Shown piece after piece: positions 63,165 through 64,000 of a stretch of 64,000 bases of DNA. The DNA comes from CAVTWS01 sp963738445 (GTDB lineage Bacteria > Actinomycetota > Acidimicrobiia > Acidimicrobiales > SHLQ01), in NCBI GenBank assembly GCA_963738445.1, contig CAVTWS010000011.1, positions 124,001 through 188,000 of the forward strand, given 5' to 3'. The position numbers were made by a program, and so were the translations under genes. The notes under the pieces are model-generated. The model was not told where the DNA came from and searched no databases. It saw nothing but the letters and a program-made list of their open reading frames with translations. Position 1 is the stretch's first letter. Every line of letters starts with the position of its first letter.

Positions 63165-64000
63165 TCAGGGCCGGGGTTCGGTGACCGCGACGACGATCTC
63201 GCCAGCGATCGAGGTGGGGGAGCGGGCGGTGTCGAGCGTCGGGCGGGCGGCCAGTTCCTGGTCGACGGCGAGCTCGAGCCGCCACATCACCCGGGCCCGC
63301 ACCTCGGCCCGGAGGCGGCGCTCGCGGGTCGCGGCCCGTCCGTCGAGCTCGGAGAGCGAGCGAGCGTGGACATCGATCGCCGCGATGACCTCGGGGGCGC
63401 CGGCGCCGGCGGTCGCCGTCGTCATCACGATGTCGGGACGTCGGGAGCGACCGGATCGACGGTCTTGGCCGCTGACGTGCGAGAGGTCGAGCATCAGTTC
63501 GAGATCCCGCCGGGTGTCGGACGCGCCAGGTCGGTCCGCCTTGTTGACGACGAACAGATCCGCCAGCTCCAGCAGACCGGCCTTGTTCGCCTGCACCGCA
63601 TCGCCCCATCCGGGTGCCACCACGACGACGGTCGTGTCGGCGGTGGCCGTCACGTCGACCTCGACCTGGCCGACACCGACCGTCTCGATGATGACGGGGT
63701 CGTACCCGGCGGCATCGAGCAGGCGGACCGCTCCGGGTACGGCGAGGGCCAGGCCGCCGTGATGGCCCCGGGTCGCCATCGAGCGGATGAAGCCGGTGGC
63801 GCCGATCACGTCGTCCATGCGTACCCGGTCGCCGAGGATCGCCCCGCCGCTGAGCGGCGAGGACGGGTCGACGGCGATCACCGCGGGGCGGCGACCGGCA
63901 TCCGTCCACGCCGCGACCAGGCGACCGACGAGCGTCGATTTACCGGCCCCGGGAGCCCCGGTGATGCCGACGATGTGGGCGCCGTTGCTGCGGGTGTGGA
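63165..64000 (-). CDS. MeaB/ArgK-type G3E GTPase (5' end outside window)
   Basis: Chaperone GTPase of methylmalonyl-CoA mutase. Walker A HIVGITGAPGAGKSTLVGRLVAAW lies at the right edge, followed by PAVIAVDPSSPLSGGAILGDRVRM, GVGQVEVDVTATADTTVVVVAPG, and the guanine-binding VVNKADRPGASDTRRDLELML. About 275 residues are present; the N-terminus is cut off. The mutase genes are expected beyond the right edge. Confidence 0.9.
   Translation of the reverse strand, partial: HTRSNGAHIVGITGAPGAGKSTLVGRLVAAWTDAGRRPAVIAVDPSSPLSGGAILGDRVRMDDVIGATGFIRSMATRGHHGGLALAVPGAVRLLDAAGYDPVIIETVGVGQVEVDVTATADTTVVVVAPGWGDAVQANKAGLLELADLFVVNKADRPGASDTRRDLELMLDLSHVSGQDRRSGRSRRPDIVMTTATAGAGAPEVIAAIDVHARSLSELDGRAATRERRLRAEVRARVMWRLELAVDQELAARPTLDTARSPTSIAGEIVVAVTEPRP

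Overview
The window comes from a high-GC actinobacterium, most plausibly of the Acidimicrobiia (inference). Supporting points are the uniformly high third-position GC, frequent GTG starts and GTGA/ATGA gene overlaps, a dnaG-rpoD overlap followed by tRNA-Asn, a mycothiol-type DinB/maleylpyruvate isomerase protein, several apparently leaderless promoters, and SOS boxes of the actinobacterial type TCGAAC-N4-GTTCGA.

Layout. 0-6.5 kb is housekeeping: the end of an adenine deaminase, a DinG-type helicase (frameshifted), recO, uppS, an RDD membrane protein and glyS. 6.4-14.7 kb is a cell-surface sugar locus: a GT-C-like membrane protein, a sugar epimerase, a dolichol-phosphate-mannose-synthase-like GT2, a nucleotide-sugar dehydrogenase, a DegT-family enzyme with His in place of the PLP lysine, an SDR and a GT1-type glycosyltransferase. 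14.8-19.3 kb has a TetR/flavin-protein pair with palindromic operators, then dnaG, rpoD and tRNA-Asn. 19.4-23.5 kb holds a TM-FAS1-BON-OmpA envelope protein, a beta-propeller protein, tRNA-Met and an arrestin-like membrane protein. 23.7-35.6 kb is accessory: two DUF222-HNH endonuclease genes, each behind an SOS box, a UvrA-like ABC protein, an SDR pseudogene, PhzF, a PspC/LiaF-type envelope-stress module and an MMPL pseudogene.

35.7-45.4 kb is mixed: an EthD-like protein, a class III cyclase, DUF2277, an aldo/keto reductase, a sulfotransferase, an inositol-phosphatase-like protein, Nudix, tRNA-Val, a GMC oxidoreductase with its small subunit, and Fic. 45.6-54.4 kb is a catabolic block: two amidohydrolases, pirin, a zinc alcohol dehydrogenase, a DUF35 protein with a thiolase-fold protein lacking the thiolase residues, a TauE exporter and a two-domain acyl-CoA dehydrogenase. 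54.7-58.3 kb is an SNF2 helicase (many frameshifts) with its SWIM partner. The right end has DoxX, a sugar isomerase, a hotdog thioesterase, an SDR, a P450, a mycothiol-dependent isomerase-like protein and a MeaB GTPase cut by the window edge.

Two themes recur. Many conserved genes carry single-base frameshifts, which look more like base-calling or assembly errors than biology. Short tandem duplications of 15-31 bp sit repeatedly at gene boundaries. The most interesting biology is the pair of SOS-box-controlled DUF222-HNH genes, the His-type DegT enzyme, the Ltp2-like aldolase/DUF35 pair and the FAS1-BON-OmpA fusion. I saw no CRISPR array, intact insertion sequence or prophage.
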